Shown in pieces: positions 12,769 through 27,700 of a stretch of DNA of 64,000 nucleotides (its first letter is position 1; the number at the start of each line of letters is the position of its first letter). Where the stretch lies: assembly GCA_028564705.1 (NCBI GenBank), contig JAPXFQ010000166.1:372001-436000 (forward strand). Direction: 5' to 3'. A model generated the notes under the pieces. It had not been told where the DNA came from. It ran no database searches and worked only from the letters and a program-made list of their open reading frames with translations. This stretch comes from Apricaphanius iberus (lineage: Eukaryota; Chordata; Actinopteri; Cyprinodontiformes; Aphaniidae). A program made the translations under genes and the position numbers.

Positions 12769-15700
12769 CTTTCAGAGGATGATGTCATGGTGATGTTTGA
12801 ATGTGCGCTGAGCCCCATCTAGCAACTGTATGTAAAATCCAAGTAAACCTGGGGTTTTTATTTAGCATTTGTAAACTGTAACAGCTGAACCATCAAACTG
12901 CATTGATGAAGTGGTCCGGCAGCATCTGACTTTTAAAGCTGAAGACCTGAACACTGTTCGAGGGGGCTCTGAAGGACAGCTTCCTTTTGGAGCAGCTTGC
13001 AAAAAGACTTGAGAATCGGTCCATCTATTTTCTCTCTTTACCAAAGACTCTTATATACCAGGGGTCGTCATATTTGACCAGTTTTAAAGAAATCTATAGG
13101 CTGTTTATCATTTTTACAGATTAGTATTCGCACCTCTGACCACTCGGTGCAAACACACAGATATTTTCAACTTTACACACAAGAGTACAGATTAATCAAT
13201 AAATTAAAGAAACAATTCCCAAACGCTGTGTTCAATTCAACTCGCCAACGGGGAGCCAACTGGAGGTTGAAAGTTAGTGAGGCTTCATAGCGCGACTGTT
13301 GCCATAGCGGCTGCTTAGACGCGCTACGGCGTGTGCCAAACATCTGTGTCTGCTGCTACTTTCTTCCCGCTGGCTTTTCTACTGCTGACTCATAATTTAC
13401 AGATCAATAAACAAAAGAGTTTTGGAGAGTCTTTTAAAGCTCTATTCAGTTTAAATGGATAAATCTTTTCTGCGGTTTAAAACATTGGCTAAAGTGACGC
13501 TTGATTCCAGTCTTCAGCATTCAGCATCCAGAGAAAACATCTAAACGCATGAGAAGTCACCTGTCCAAGGCAAAAATCCGAAACCTCATGACAATAACCT
13601 CTGCTGCAATCCAAGTATTTGATAACAAACAAATAGGTTATCACGTAATTAATTTCACTTTCATATGTAGTTCTCTACCTACCTGATTTGGATTGAGTAC
13701 TATTTTAAAAAAATACATATACTACTGAACAGGGTGAAAGGCACCAGACTCTCTTGCATAGGATTTTAGAAAATGACGGGTAAAAATAGATTATGATCAG
13801 CATTTTTTGACGCTGCTGTTCAAAATGATGGACTAAAAACATGTCTAGCGCAATCGCTGGTTTATACGCAGCCCTGCAAGTCAGAGCCCGGACACCACTC
13901 CCATATTCACTTTATCCCGGCATGGCGTTTTGTGAAAAGCACCTGATCACAGCACGTTTCCGCCACAGGCTGAGCACTTTGAAATGACCAAAGAACTCAC
14001 TAATGCCAGCACTGTCTTGGAAAAGAGGCTAAAGAAAAGAAAAGAGAAGAATATATAGAAAATAATAAATGCAGAGGGTAACTAAGAACGAATAAAGTAA
14101 AATATAAAGGAAACAGAAGTGAAAGATAAAGTCAAATAAAAAACACTAATGAATATAACAGGTAGTAGGGGAGAAAAACCAAAGAAAAAGAAAATATAAG
14201 TATAAACATTAGATAAAAACAAACTCAGATCAGAGAACAATCCTAATGAAATTAATGAAATTAAGTAAAACAGAACTACCGCAGAGGAAAATTATCAGAT
14301 AAAGGGACTGCTAATCAAAGAACAAAAAAACAACACAGATAAAAAAATTTAAAAAAGTAAAAACATATAAGACACAGTAGTTCTATGTAACAGTTAAGAA
14401 CTTTCTAAATATTTTTTTCCCATAATTAACCTAAAATGCTTTAAGAACAAGAGAGCGAAATGGAAGTAGAGGGATAAAATTGCGTTGCATGGAGGAAATT
14501 GGCAAAGGGACAAACTGAACAGAAGGCCCCATATAAAGGGTTAAAGATGAGCATGGTTGTTACTTTTGGGCCTCTACGCTTAGAGCATCCTAGTTTTGTT
14601 TTAAAGAAAACTACCCTCCTACAATCTTAATCTAATAGCTGAAAATGTGACAAAGAGGGCTAAAAACTGTTTATATTTTAATTATTTTGTAACAAATACG
14701 AGAAAAAAATTATTGGGAAAGTCATAAAATCTTGTGTTAGAATGATTTCAGAATGTGAACCAACTTTAACTTAATAGCAAAAGGATGGACTTATGAAAAG
14801 AGAATAAATCCCTTATCAACGGTTATTTACAGCAATCATTAGAAATTAATAAAAATGTAAACACTGCAAAATCCTGTGTATTTCTTACTGCAAGACTTGT
14901 AGCTTGCACTGTAGTGAAAACTTACCTGAGTTTATCAGCCACAAAGATGACTCTGCGCTCCAGGAGCAGCGAGGCAAACACACGTATCACCTGCCGTACG
15001 CTGAGGCACCTGAACAGGCTGTCAAAGTCAACATGCTCCAGTCTGGAGTCATTGGGTCGCCTTAGCTCTATAACCTGAATCACAAGAAAAGAAAATACAC
15101 GTTAGGGCCTAGCATCTTAATAAATCTCCTCTTATGCTGTGTCTGAACTACTTAATATTGGTTGGATAAGAAATTAACCTTTTTGTTTTATAATGTGCCA
15201 ATGATGAAAATTGGTGCTAAATGAATTTGTGGACTTTTGCTTTGGCAGCCGTACTGACCTCATTTCCTGAGCCAGGCAGGAAGGTCTTTACTTTTATAAT
15301 CTTCCCTGGTGCAGGAAAGGGCGACTCCATCAGACTCCTCATGAAGGGATAAACCAGTGCTGCAGAGACTCCTCTGCGTCTTTCCACTTCATCCAGGATC
15401 TGAAAGTAGCAGGACAAAGAACAGCTTCCGTCACAAAACTGAACTATTAAAAATCATCAAACTTGTGAACAAAGGAGGTCATTGACAGTGTTGGGGATGT
15501 TACTTAAAAAAAGTAATTTAGTTATAGTCACTCACTACTTGTTCCAAAACGTAACTAAATTTGTAACTGAATTAATAAAAGTAACTAGTTAAGGAAAGTA
15601 GCTGTTTACATTACTTTAAAAAAATGTTGCTATGTATATCAAAAAACTGGATTTTTCGACCTGTTCTCAAAATGTCAAAAGTTGAATAATAATAAAATTA

Positions 15701-18700
15701 ATAAAGGTTAAATAAAAGAGAGAAGCAGCCTACTTGTACATAACTTTCAATATTGCACATCAACATACAACAAGATGTTTATCCTGTACTTCAAGTATTC
15801 TTTTTGTAACAGAAGTAAACAGTTAAACAGTATCTAGTGTGTTTAACTCTATAGCAAATTAAATAAAACTCTGACAACCTCAGACAACTGATCAAGTAAA
15901 CAAGCCGTATTTCCAATTATTTTATTGACCAGAAAAGTAAACAGTAAAACGATATAAGATGTGTTTAACTCTGTAGTCCAAATCATTGTGTTAACCAAAT
16001 GCTTTCGATATTTGACCATTTTTCTGTTGTCGTTTTTAATGGTGACGGAAAAAGCTGAAGGTCATCGGTCACAGATTAGTATGCACATCTCTGACCACTT
16101 AGTGCAAATGGACAGACATATTCAACTTTACGCACAGAGTACAGGGAAGTAAATCAATCAGAAAAAGATTCCCATGAAAGCATCAGAGCATCATCTCAGA
16201 CCTGGACACCGTACTTAAAGTATCTCGATATCTACAAGCTGACAGCTCACTGATGAGTTACGGCCCGGCATGGAGCACATCTGTGTCTGCATCGTACACA
16301 GACTGACAGTGACAGATTGCTGGAGCCTAACTACTGATGCAAAAAGAGCGAATGTAGGGGGAAACGATCAGAAAAGTCCCCCTTTAGAGATTCTTGCCGA
16401 ATTCTGATCAGTTCAATTGGAAAGCTATAGCTGTAGTGGCGCTTCAGGCTCCATTACACACCTGCAGAGAGTAGTTTAGCTCCTTGTGAGGCGTTCGGAG
16501 TTTACAGTTTATTCTATCAATTCATAATAACACAGCATGAAATTGTTCAGTAACGGTCACTACTTTGCAACAACAGAACAATGTAATTATTTGTTCTTTT
16601 GTAAAAACAAAATAATAATAATAATTAGATCTGTTGTAATGGCTACTGCACAAGACATTTTCACAGAGTGCAAATTGGTTTTAGAGGTGTCTCCTACCTG
16701 GAAAGTTGATGGAAAAACCATTCACCTCTCTCATCTGTAACAAAACTCCCTCGAAAGCCGAAAGCTAAAGTCATAAAACGAGCTCTATGTTTCACAATAT
16801 GTTTCTCAGAGCTCCTAAAATAGCTTAATTACACAAACCTTATCCAAGAATTATAATTCATAATGTGAGCACATATGTTTATTGAATAATCAGGACTTGC
16901 TCACTTTGAATTAATAAAGTAATCAAACAAGGCTGGACATGCCAGAGAATGAATGATGTGAGGCAAAAAGGACGGAAACAATTATTCTGGGAAATTAGTA
17001 AACCGAAGTAAAGTCTACAGAGTGAAAGTCATTTCCATCAGCTGTCGGATGGTAAACCACAGCTTCAGCACCACACTGATCTAGGTGGATCTGAATGTGT
17101 GTGGGAGTGTGTACATGCAAGACTGAACTTACTGTGGAGAACAAGTCAAAACAACCCAGCCGGCTGATGACACAGTACACCTCTGGAAGACGGGGTCCTT
17201 TCCCAGTCGGCTGGAATAACGAGAGAACACGGATCAGACGTAAGGAGATACATCTGCAGATGTTCCTGAAACCGGCTATAAATACACTCACCAGGCCTTC
17301 CAGCGGTATACTGTTACACATTCATCAAGTTGGGGGATTTATAGGAGTTTTATTCTAATAAAAAAACAGCTGAGTCAAAAATACCAAGAAATAACTAGAT
17401 CACACAGTTTAAATTTTACAATTACACAATTTCAGAGAGTTGTATTAGGAGCGGCTTCATGTATGAATATAGTTAATGACTACAAATCTGTAGCCTTGCC
17501 GTTGGGTTTTATGTAGCAACTGTACTTACAGTGGCAGAAATACTCGATTTAATCCAATCACTACTATTAATTGGTTTACATTACACAAACAGAGAAAACC
17601 ATTGAGAAACACAAGTGAAGTGAAACTATTATTTTCAAAAAGTGCCAGAAATCAACATTTGCAACTTAAATATTGACTGAAGAAGACATTTTCATCATCT
17701 AAATGTTTAAGAACCTTAGAAACCTTGTTTCAGCTGTCAGTGCTGTGGTTATAACATCGTGTCAAAAGGACACTTTTTTTTCTTGTTTGAAAATGAACTT
17801 TGCATCTCCAAAAGGCCTATCAGTGGAGCAAATTCTTGAGAGCTCTACAATCTCATGGTAGATGGAGGCATCTACTTTGGAGTTGATAAAAGCATAGCGG
17901 ACCAATGGCAGCAGATTATGTGGCTCTCAACATCAGCACCTCACCTCGGGTTCTTCCTCCAGATTCAGGAAACATGTTTTTTAAATGAAATGCAAAGTAT
18001 AATTTAATCTGATAAGAGGAATTTGAACGGCCAAGCAACAGCTCAGTTCTTTTTTTTTTTACGCCCAGGTAACCACTTCTGATGTTGTCTCTGTTTCAGG
18101 AGTGGCTCCGCCCACAACATAGAGATGAATTGTTAATGAGCTACTGCTGCTATGCTCTTTCTACATCCTAGAAAACGGCGTGGGTTTTGTGACTTTGGCT
18201 TGAAACAACATAATAATATTTTAAAAGACTACTGGGGACAGCTTGAAAAAGCTCAAAGATGATTGCAGTGGGTCTTTAACTAAATGAATGCCACAGCTGT
18301 AACCCATGGATATATCTGTGTGGGGTGACTATTTAAGCAGAGTGCAGCTGTAGTTATCATTTTGTGAATTTCCCCCAAATGGTTCAACAGACTACGGACA
18401 AGGCCCCCCAAGGCAGCAATTCCACTTTGCCTTGTGTACAACACTTTTTCCTTCCACTCAATTTTAAATGAATACACTGGAGATAGGCACCTGCCCATCC
18501 CATGACGCTACAAAGATAAGCGGGTAAAAAACAATGGATGAATGGACTGATGGCTTACTCTCATTGTGGAAAGTGTCTTTGATTATTGACTCGAGAACTG
18601 CAAAGTTGGCAATCTTCATAATGATTGTGTAGGCCACAAAATTTAATTTCTGTGTTAAAAATTGTATGTTTTTTTATAGGGAAACTGAATTTCAAATTTT

Positions 18701-21700
18701 CAATTGTTGTAAGTCATAATCATCATAATGAACTGGAAAAAAAAAGATTATTGACTATAGAATAAATGGATTTCATCTTCTGAACTGAGTTACTGAAAAC
18801 AATGAACTTATTCAACATTTTGATTCACAAAGATGCACTTAAACTTTTGTTCCTTGACTTTATTTAAAAGATAATAAAGATAAGGTATTGATTTTAACAC
18901 TGTCATTTAATTAACTGCAATATGGTTTTTAAAGCAGGGTTGCTCAACCTCTTGTCTCTGATTTGTCCTTCACTGCTGCACAATAATTAAGTGACCAAAC
19001 ATCCTTCAAGAGGAGCGAGTTCATATTTTGGCCAGGAAAATATGACAGGGATTCAGTTGACTTCAAATCAAGTCTTTATAGACTGGATTTTAGATACTGC
19101 CGCTGCCTTTAGTCAGCGTCTCCCTGTCTGGTGGTGACCATTACATTTTAAAACACCACAGTCTCTCTGCTAAAGATTTGTTGCCTCTCAACTGAGATAA
19201 TGAGATCATTAACATGATTCTTTAGGATTCTTCAGAGCCACAGTAAACCTCTCTGTTCACACAATGATTAAATTAAACTTTATGAGCGTAATCTGTGTAT
19301 ATAAAAAAAAAAGACATTATATAGCGGGTCATAGGAAGAGCCAGGACAGTTCATAGTGATATTGGTAATACAGGGATGTCTGTCCTCTGATGGGAAAGTC
19401 TTTTATGTGGCTACCTCCCTCCTAAACACAGGTTTATCTGCTCCGTCTGATCATATCTGTTGTCCCGTTCTCCTAATGCATTATGTGGCTTGAAACAACA
19501 GAGACTCTCAGTCAGAAAGACAAATGAATACAGCCACTCTACAAGCGCCAATCCACTTGTCCATATTAGGTATACAATTTGCCTCTCTTGTTTCTCCTCT
19601 GCTTTTCCAAACGGATGATTAAATCAACTGTGTGGGGCTTGATTCAAGTCCTTAGGAATGCTCTGTTACTGCCAACTGCTGGACGGATGGCGGGCGGAAA
19701 GCAACGTTACTGAAGGAGAGCAGTTCCCCGGTCTCTCTGCCTTCATTAAAATCTGCTTCCGTCTGGGTGAATCTTAGACCATCTGATTGCATTGAGAGCT
19801 TCAGTGCACTCAGATGGGAGCTTCTTCTTTTTTTCTCATCAAGAAATAGTAAAATGCAGGACATCCAGGGTAAACAGTTACAAAAAAATATGCTGAAGAT
19901 GTCAAAAAAAACAACAAGAAATGGCAAACAAAATCATCTGTATAGTCACAACATCCCACACAGTCATGCTCTCTGCCCACAAGCCAAATGGGAGGCTAAG
20001 CAAAAAAACTTCAAAGAGCTCCGCTGCCTAATTACGGGGAGGAAATGCTCCGGAACGACAAAGTTAGGATTTTTCCTGGTTTCTCTTTGTCTTGCCCTCT
20101 CCTGAGAAACCCTTGTTAAACTAAACGATTCATTCCAAACTTGGGTTTTCATCTTTGGCTATTATGTTTTTATTACATATTTCATGCAGTTTTTTTACTA
20201 TGCGTCATTCAATGATATGTAATTTTTTTTTGTCAAAACACATGTAGGGAGACAGATTTATAAATGTAATTATATTTTTTTATAATCCTTTTGTGCTGAG
20301 CTGAAATAACCGTTCTTTTAAAGAATTTGGTTAGGATGTTTGTTATTCTTCTAGTAGCTCTGCTGAGCCATTTCCTCTGCTGAAACAAATTTTGATCAGC
20401 TGCTATAACAGATAGTCCCACTTTTTCCCACTGATCTCAGTCTCTTTGCATGTTTTTCACGACTTTACTTCCTGTTACCGCAGCACATGAACATCCCCAT
20501 GAGAAAAACAACATCACATGTACAAAAAATAAATAAAATAAAATAAACATGGCTCAGTGAGGTGTGGTCTGGGTGGTGAACAGGGTGAAGGGGAACCAGA
20601 CATGATCAGGGACTTCTTACCAGAAGCCGTCTGCAGTACCCGAATCGCCTGCTGCCGTCCTCCCCAGTTAGCATGAAGGAGAATGTTTCACTGTAACACA
20701 AAACAAGTCAGAATCAGTACACGACATTGAAATCAACTCAGAAAGTCACTCATTTCATTATATTTTGACTTGCAAGAGCCAGACTTTCAAGTAGTATTTT
20801 AATCCTTTTTTCAGGGTTTCTGAAAGTTTTACCCTAGACTTTCGTTAGGAGGGTATTTTGGTGTGACAAACCTTCAGTCGGCTGGAAAAAATAAAAAACA
20901 GTATTTGTTTCCATCTTTCCAGATGAAGTAGGGGGGGGGGAAATAAAATATATTATTTCCTACATAAAAAAACATATTTTAGTGTAAACACTGTGCTTCC
21001 TAAAGAACACTGAGCTGAAAACTTATCAAAATATAGATTATCAAAAAAAGGATGATGCATCTCTATTGACCTTCATTCTCTGCAGATCAGTTTCTAAGAA
21101 TGGAATTTCTCCTTTTGCACCCTAGTTGCCTTAATAGCAAACCGCCTGAACATTTACAGCACTTTTCTTACTATACCGACCAAACAGCATCCTTTCACAT
21201 AATAAGTTACATGATCCCATCCATAAGCCCAAGCATACTTAGTTCAGGGTTCAGTGTCTTTGCCTAGGGATACATCAGCATGTGTTTGTGGTAGGGTTCC
21301 AGGGTTTCAGAAACAATATGTCCATTAAGGAAAGTTAGAGTACATGTCACTGGTTATTTATGCAGTAGATATGCAGACAAATATTTAATCAAAGCAGCAA
21401 TTGGAAACGTCCTTCAGCCTGAAATTGCAATGATGACCCTGGTTTGATATTTTGGGCTCTAGTCAAGATGCAGGGTGGAATCAAACTCGCAACCTTCCAG
21501 TTGACAGAAAAAACAAAAACCACTAACCCACCACAGCCCCCACTGATTTTCTACCACGACTATTTTGAGATTATTTTAAACACACACCAACTTTGAAAGA
21601 AAAACTTTGCACAAAATAAGCTCAGATGAACTATTGATCAAAACCGACTCAAAAGATTAAATAAAAAAAATATGGCACCTTGGATGTAAGAAAAAAAAGA

Positions 21701-24700
21701 GCTGGTATAAAGCTTTTGCACAGTACTGAATTTCTATGAAAAGACAAAGGATAATGCATTGGTATTTATTTAGCGGGGGCAATTTAGCTATTTAGAGGGG
21801 TTTCATTTAGGGGTAGTTTTACCCGAAAACGTTTTTCAGCAAAACAAACATTTTCTCTGCAATTCGGCCTCTCGTTTACAAGAGAATGGGGTGTCGGGGG
21901 GTTGAAAACTCAACCTTTCGTGATGAAAAGTTTTTAAAAATTAAAAAACTACATTCAATTAAGTTAATTATGTCAGATTTCAGCATTTTTTCAGATTTTT
22001 TTTTTTGTTCATTTCAGAGAATGTATTGCTGTGTTAGAAACAGTCCTTTAAATTAACAACAATATTACTTGTTATCACAGTTTTTACACACACTGGTTAT
22101 CTTAATTGGTGCTTTTGTAATAACGTTAAGAGCAGTGAAAATAATGAAAATGTGTGGAGGATACCTGGTGTATTCAGAGACAGGACTCCAGTCTTTTGCA
22201 TCTGGGAAACAGAACTGAGGAATAGCTTTAAGCCTCTGCTCCGCCTCCCTCATCTGCTTGGTGAGCCTCTCCAACTGCATCATGACACGACAGGAGGACT
22301 CAAATTTACTGTTTATGAAATTACCAGTCAGTATTTTACAAAAGATCAGAATAAAATTTCTCGTAAAGGTTTAAGCCTCTAAACCTTCAAGGCCTCAGAG
22401 TCTCCATATAGTCTACATCCCGAGAGGACATTTCTGCTCAACTTAACAACTTTTAAAGTTTATTTTCTAAAATTAAAAACACTTGTCTGTCAGATGAATT
22501 AATTCCAGTTATTTTTAACTTTAAGTATAGTCTGGGACTCTAGTTTATAAACTACAGTTACCCACAAAGTTTAAATGATCAACAAACTGGAAAGTGACAT
22601 GAAAAACCAACAGAATATTTATTAGTACAGCTATTAATATGGCAATTAAAGTCAGAAAAAACAGATTACCTTTATATAATCCAGAGCCGGTAGTGGTAAT
22701 GGAATGATAACAATAGAGCAAGAGTTTAAATGATATTTATTAGTCACCCTGATGTTGTTCAGACCAAGTGAACTAATAAAACCATTCTGAAATTACATCT
22801 GCCAAAGGAACAAAGTTCTGGGCCCTCATTTATCATTAGTTTGTTCAAACTGTCCTCTATTCTGTCCTACGAATTAGATGTATAATGTTCGTACAAACAG
22901 TCAAAATATGGATTTATCAAATATGCAGTAGTACACATGTATTTAATTTCCCTCTGGGAAAAATATCAGCTGTTGATAATATCACGTGCGTACCCAGGTG
23001 CTCATCACCGTTCACTCATTTGCATACAGAAATCCCCTCGATTAACCATATTTGGTCATACAACATCCTCTCACACATACATGAAGTCTTTACATTCTTC
23101 CTGAAAATAATGGTCAAGAGAGCGAATAAAGGAATTTCAGTGACACCAAAATCAATGTGAAACGTAAGTGGTGGGGAAAAAAATAGTAACGATGAACAGA
23201 CTTTTTGAAAATTGTCATAGTTAATGCAAATTCCTTTTAACACCAATAGTTTGTGCCCTCTGTTATCAGTGGTTCCTCTGCTTCATGTTGTGCCCAATCC
23301 AGCAGACAGTGGTTATATTCCCACTGCAGACATTTTAAAAAAATGGGGCAAGGAATTGTTTTATTTAGTGTCAGTTACTTCTATGGAAATGCTCAACCTG
23401 TTTGAGCAAATTAAATCAGTAACACCTTTATCACCTCAGGGACGACGGATAAAAAAAAACACTGCCTGGGAGAAAGTGACAGAGACAGTAAATGCGGTCG
23501 GGACATTGAAGAGGTTCCTGATGGAAATAAAGAAATATATGGTTTGTTATCAAACTGAATACAATAAAATGTCCCTCAGCACACAACTAGACCAGATCTT
23601 CTATCAGGGGTTGCACAGATCACCTCATTTTATGGCCATGTGTCATTGGAGACAATGATTTGGCTGGTATCAGTACGCAGGGAGACAACAAATTAACTCC
23701 TTGCCAATAATCAGGACCATCCAGTGTCCACAGTACAGTTTACAAACCTTTTTTTATTCATAAGTCTAATAATATCCATTTAAATTGAAGTGCTTGATGT
23801 GACAAGTAAAAAAAGCACATGGAGAGCGCAGAACTCCACGAAGTACCTCGTACCCCTCCCTCCCCCAGATTGAGATTCACAGGATCTCTATGCCTGATCT
23901 TCCCCAAAGTTTTATCATTTATTCCATGGCAAATTTCTAACAATTTCTGAAAATGTTATCCTAAACTATCCATAACTTTTTGAGTTATTTTGCTAAAAGA
24001 AGGACACACCCCAACATGAGATCCTTGTTAGAGGTGACAAAAACTGATGAAATAAATGTTCTGTCAAAGTAAAATTGTTTCAGTGATGAAGTTCCCCCAT
24101 TCTCACACTAGACGCACAAGTACAAGTGGTAAAAACGTAATGCGTAAGTATGGTTGATAAATGAGGGCCCTGTAGTGCTTCTAAGCATTTCAGAGGTTTA
24201 TAGTTCCAATCAGAACTTAAATCCACTCATCAGCATGAATCTCATACATTTTGGGCTGTTAATTACATGTTTGAACCACGCCTTTTGCAACCATTATACA
24301 ACAAACTACTGCAATATATTTGAAAGATAAGAACTGTGTGAACATATTTTAACTCCTTTTAGATTTTCTTTTTCCACACAGAGTTGAAATTATACATCCA
24401 GGCTTAAATACACAACTTCTCATTCAATGCGTGTTCTTTATTTTCATGACTAGATTGTAGATTCTCAATTAAGGTCATCAAGACTATGAATGAACACATG
24501 ATGTATGGAATTGCTGTATGTAATTAAACAAAAAAGGGTGAAATACCTGAATACATTTGTTATATTTTAGATTCCTCAAAGTAGCCACCCTTTGCTCTGA
24601 TTACAGCTTTGCATTCTCTTGAGCTTCAACAGTTATTCACCAGAAATGGTTTTCCAACAGTCTTGAAGGAGTTCCCAGAGATGCTTAGTACTTGTTGGAC

Positions 24701-27700
24701 CTTTTGCCTTCACTCTGCTGTTCAGCTCACCCCAAATCATCTGGATTGGGTTCAGGTCCGGTGACTTTGGAGGCCAGGTTATTTCACACTTTTTTGTAAA
24801 AGTAATACATAATTCCATATGTGTTCATTCATAGTTTTGATGCCTTCAGTGAGAATCTACAATATCAATAGTCATGAAAATAAAGAAAACGCACTGAATG
24901 AGAAGGTGTGTCCAAACTTTTGGTCTGTACTGTACATCTCCACTAATACGTTTTTTAAAAGCTCAAAATAAAAAAAAATAAAAACATCAATTCCCATGAT
25001 GACGCAACCCAAAATATTTCCTGTTTAACTGATTGTGGCTAGGAATATTTTGAAAAAAAAGTGGTACCAGCCCCACCAAAGCAACCGTATAACCCCTTTA
25101 CAAATGATAAAAAATTCCAGTTGTTGTTATTTGTTAGACTTACAAAACATAATCACTGACTTATATATCTTTAAAACGATGCAAGCTATTTAACTGCTGA
25201 TATTACAGACAAAAAATGACATTATAAATGAATAAAAATAAGTGGGTTGAGCATGATATCCCAGGTATAACGTTTGCCTCACAGGACCAACTGCAGGTTT
25301 CAAAGAAAGCTCAGGCTTTTTTTACCTTGGGGAACTGATAGGTGACCTCCGGGGTGTAGGAGTTCTTTCCGGGTTTCTTCTTCAGAGAAACAACAACAAA
25401 GTACTCAAAGAGCTCTCTCTCCTGCCACTCAATGAGCTGCAGCTCCAGCGTACGGTAGCTCGGGGCTCGTCGGAGAATGGACTGTAGCTTCAACAGCCTC
25501 TGGGTGTGAGCTGAGAGGGTAAAATATTTTAAATAAAAATCAAGTGAATAATATTAGGCCTAATTGTGTGTTTTACCAAAACCACATTATACAAGCATTT
25601 TATCTATCTTAGATGTCAAATGACAATTAAATGTAGGTAAAATAAGGGTTTGTAGAAAACAGAGCAAGCAGAAGTTTTACACCTCCCTTCTGCAAATAAC
25701 AGCAGCACTAACCTTTGAACCGGTCATCCGAGTCACTCTCACTCTCGCTGTTGTCATCTGGGAACAAATATAAACACAACATAGAGAATGATTTGATTTC
25801 TGTGGGTAAGAGGGTACTTTTAGATATGCGTTTATGCCATGAAAAAGACATACGGAGTGAGGAGGGAGAGAGACGGGGCTCTGTGTGGGTGGAGGAGACA
25901 TAAATATTTACTTACTTATCTGGCCTTGGGATAAAAGGGAACAAGGAGCAGCCTTACCTCTGAGAGATGCTGTCTCAAGATTGGAAATGGACAGCTTCTT
26001 TAGCCTCTTCTTCCCTCGTTTAGTGCAGTAAATGGAGTTGATCCTCTGGACCAGCTGTAAACAGAGACGAGAGGAAATTCTCTGTGAGGAACTTGGAGTT
26101 CACTCTGTTTGTCTTCAGATACTAAGTATAGAGGAAGCAGGCCAGTCCCTGGCCAAAAGTAACAGTCCAAAGTGCATTTCATGTATTTCAAACTTTGGAG
26201 ATTATTTATAACAAATGCCTAAGGGCGAGCTCTTTAAAATGCACCCCAACGGCTGATTTTCAAACAAAAAAATCTGACTGGATCAAAGCCCGGTGTCATT
26301 AAGCCCCTGTTCCAAACAGAGGAATTATAAATGATCCAGAACCATCCAGACTCTGACTTGGTCCCGACAGAAACCTGATCAGGTCTGTGAGAGTTCTGAC
26401 GAGGCCTTCTGCAGTATTTTGTGTGGGAACTAGCAGCGTGTACCTTGGGGGTCTGCCAGTGCCTGCGTGAAGACAAGGAATCACTGGTGCCACAAAGGCT
26501 ATTGTCCAGCATGCTGCAGGGGGACGAGGACATGTTCATCTGGGGGATGAGGAGCATTTCATCGTGGCTGTAACGTTTGGACAACTGGGACATGCGGTGG
26601 CTCTTCCTGTCGCTTGGACCAGGGAGGCGGAGAGACTGGCTGCTGGGTTTAGAAGGCAACTGGGGGCAGAGAAAAGAACAGATAGTCTAAAGCAATTCAA
26701 ACAGATGGAGATTTACTATTGACCTAAGGGCTGTCTGATTGTATAACAAGAAATAACCGGAAAAATTCAGCAACAATGCCAATATCAGCTTCTACATTTC
26801 TCTCCTCTATGAGACACTGGGGGGAAAAGCAAAAAAAAAAGCTACTTTTTTATGTTTTTTTAACACCAATACATTCTGAATTATTATCAGACCTAGAAAT
26901 ATAGTAAGAATAGCCCGTAGCTGTTAATCATGGGGTTTCTCAGAACCTACTTCCTTCCATTCTCAATACCCAGTTATTCCTTGTCAGGAAAAACTAATAA
27001 GCTGTTGGGTTTCTCCAAATTTAACCTTCAACATGCATGTTTTCTCCTAAAAGTCACTTCCCAGGTTAACGCCAGGTGGACTAAATGTTTTTTGTTTTGT
27101 TCAGGTTGTTAAAAGATATGAAGCCTTTTCATAACTGTGAGGCTGTTATGTTTCAATCGTTTTGCCTATTTTTAGGGGATAAAACCCCACCTTAATTTGT
27201 TTGCAAAAACAGCAATAATCTGACACATCTCGAATTATAAAGTTGAACATTAAAGCACCTAAAGAGCACTTTTTGACAACTGTAACTTTGATACACTGCA
27301 GTTGTTTATACCCCTTATTCTCACCACCACTCACAAATGTTTGGCAGTAAATCTATCACAGGTAACAAAGGATTTCTGACACAACCAAGGGAAAATACAA
27401 CTTGATTTCCATACATATTGTTCAAACATATGTAAACTGCATATATTTGAACTCCAGTCAGGAGTAAAATAATTACTCTTGTGTCTCCCATACAATAGTT
27501 CACCCTTACCATGAGAGCTTTTTTACAAAGTCTGTAACATCTTGCACATGTACCAAAGTCTTTAGAGCTTTAGTTACAGACTGTGCTTGTGCATGCAGCA
27601 TGTCTGCGAGGGAAGAGGAGGGTCTACTCCTTAGGGATTTTAGCAAAAAAAGTTTGCTTCAGACATATTTTGAAGAATAAGTGAATATCTTTCACAACCC

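Larger units (their letters stand above)
1101..14925 (-). other. dennd2a intron 14 (13.8 kb)
   Basis: The longest intron. It holds a MADF-bearing DNA-transposon relic (1540-2050), a GC-richer exon-like island (3310-3640), a SINE (6101-6436), a (GA)n run (about 7964-7982), an (AT)n microsatellite (12695-12767), a hAT-like relic (13065-13215 and beyond) and a long A/G-rich stretch (14025-14380). The rest, including most of 3.8-5.9, 6.5-12.6 and 14.4-14.9 kb, shows nothing I recognise. Confidence 0.7.
22275..25325 (-). other. dennd2a intron 9 (3.1 kb)
   Basis: More than half of this intron is mobile DNA: a PIF/Harbinger-type element (22821-24169) and, 240 bp further, a Tc1-like deletion derivative (24411-24935). 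The flanks show no other feature. Confidence 0.8.

Noticed and set aside
12622..12822. 66-codon ORF with a (YI)n run
   Set aside because: It is a translation of the (AT)n microsatellite.
19652..20152. Overlapping ORFs of 62-112 codons in intron 11
   Set aside because: Low-complexity translations, open on both strands, with no recognisable motif.
23224..23658. 144-codon plus ORF as a host gene nested in intron 9
   Set aside because: It lies wholly within inverted-repeat ends with a target duplication and matches only a Harbinger accessory protein in decayed form.
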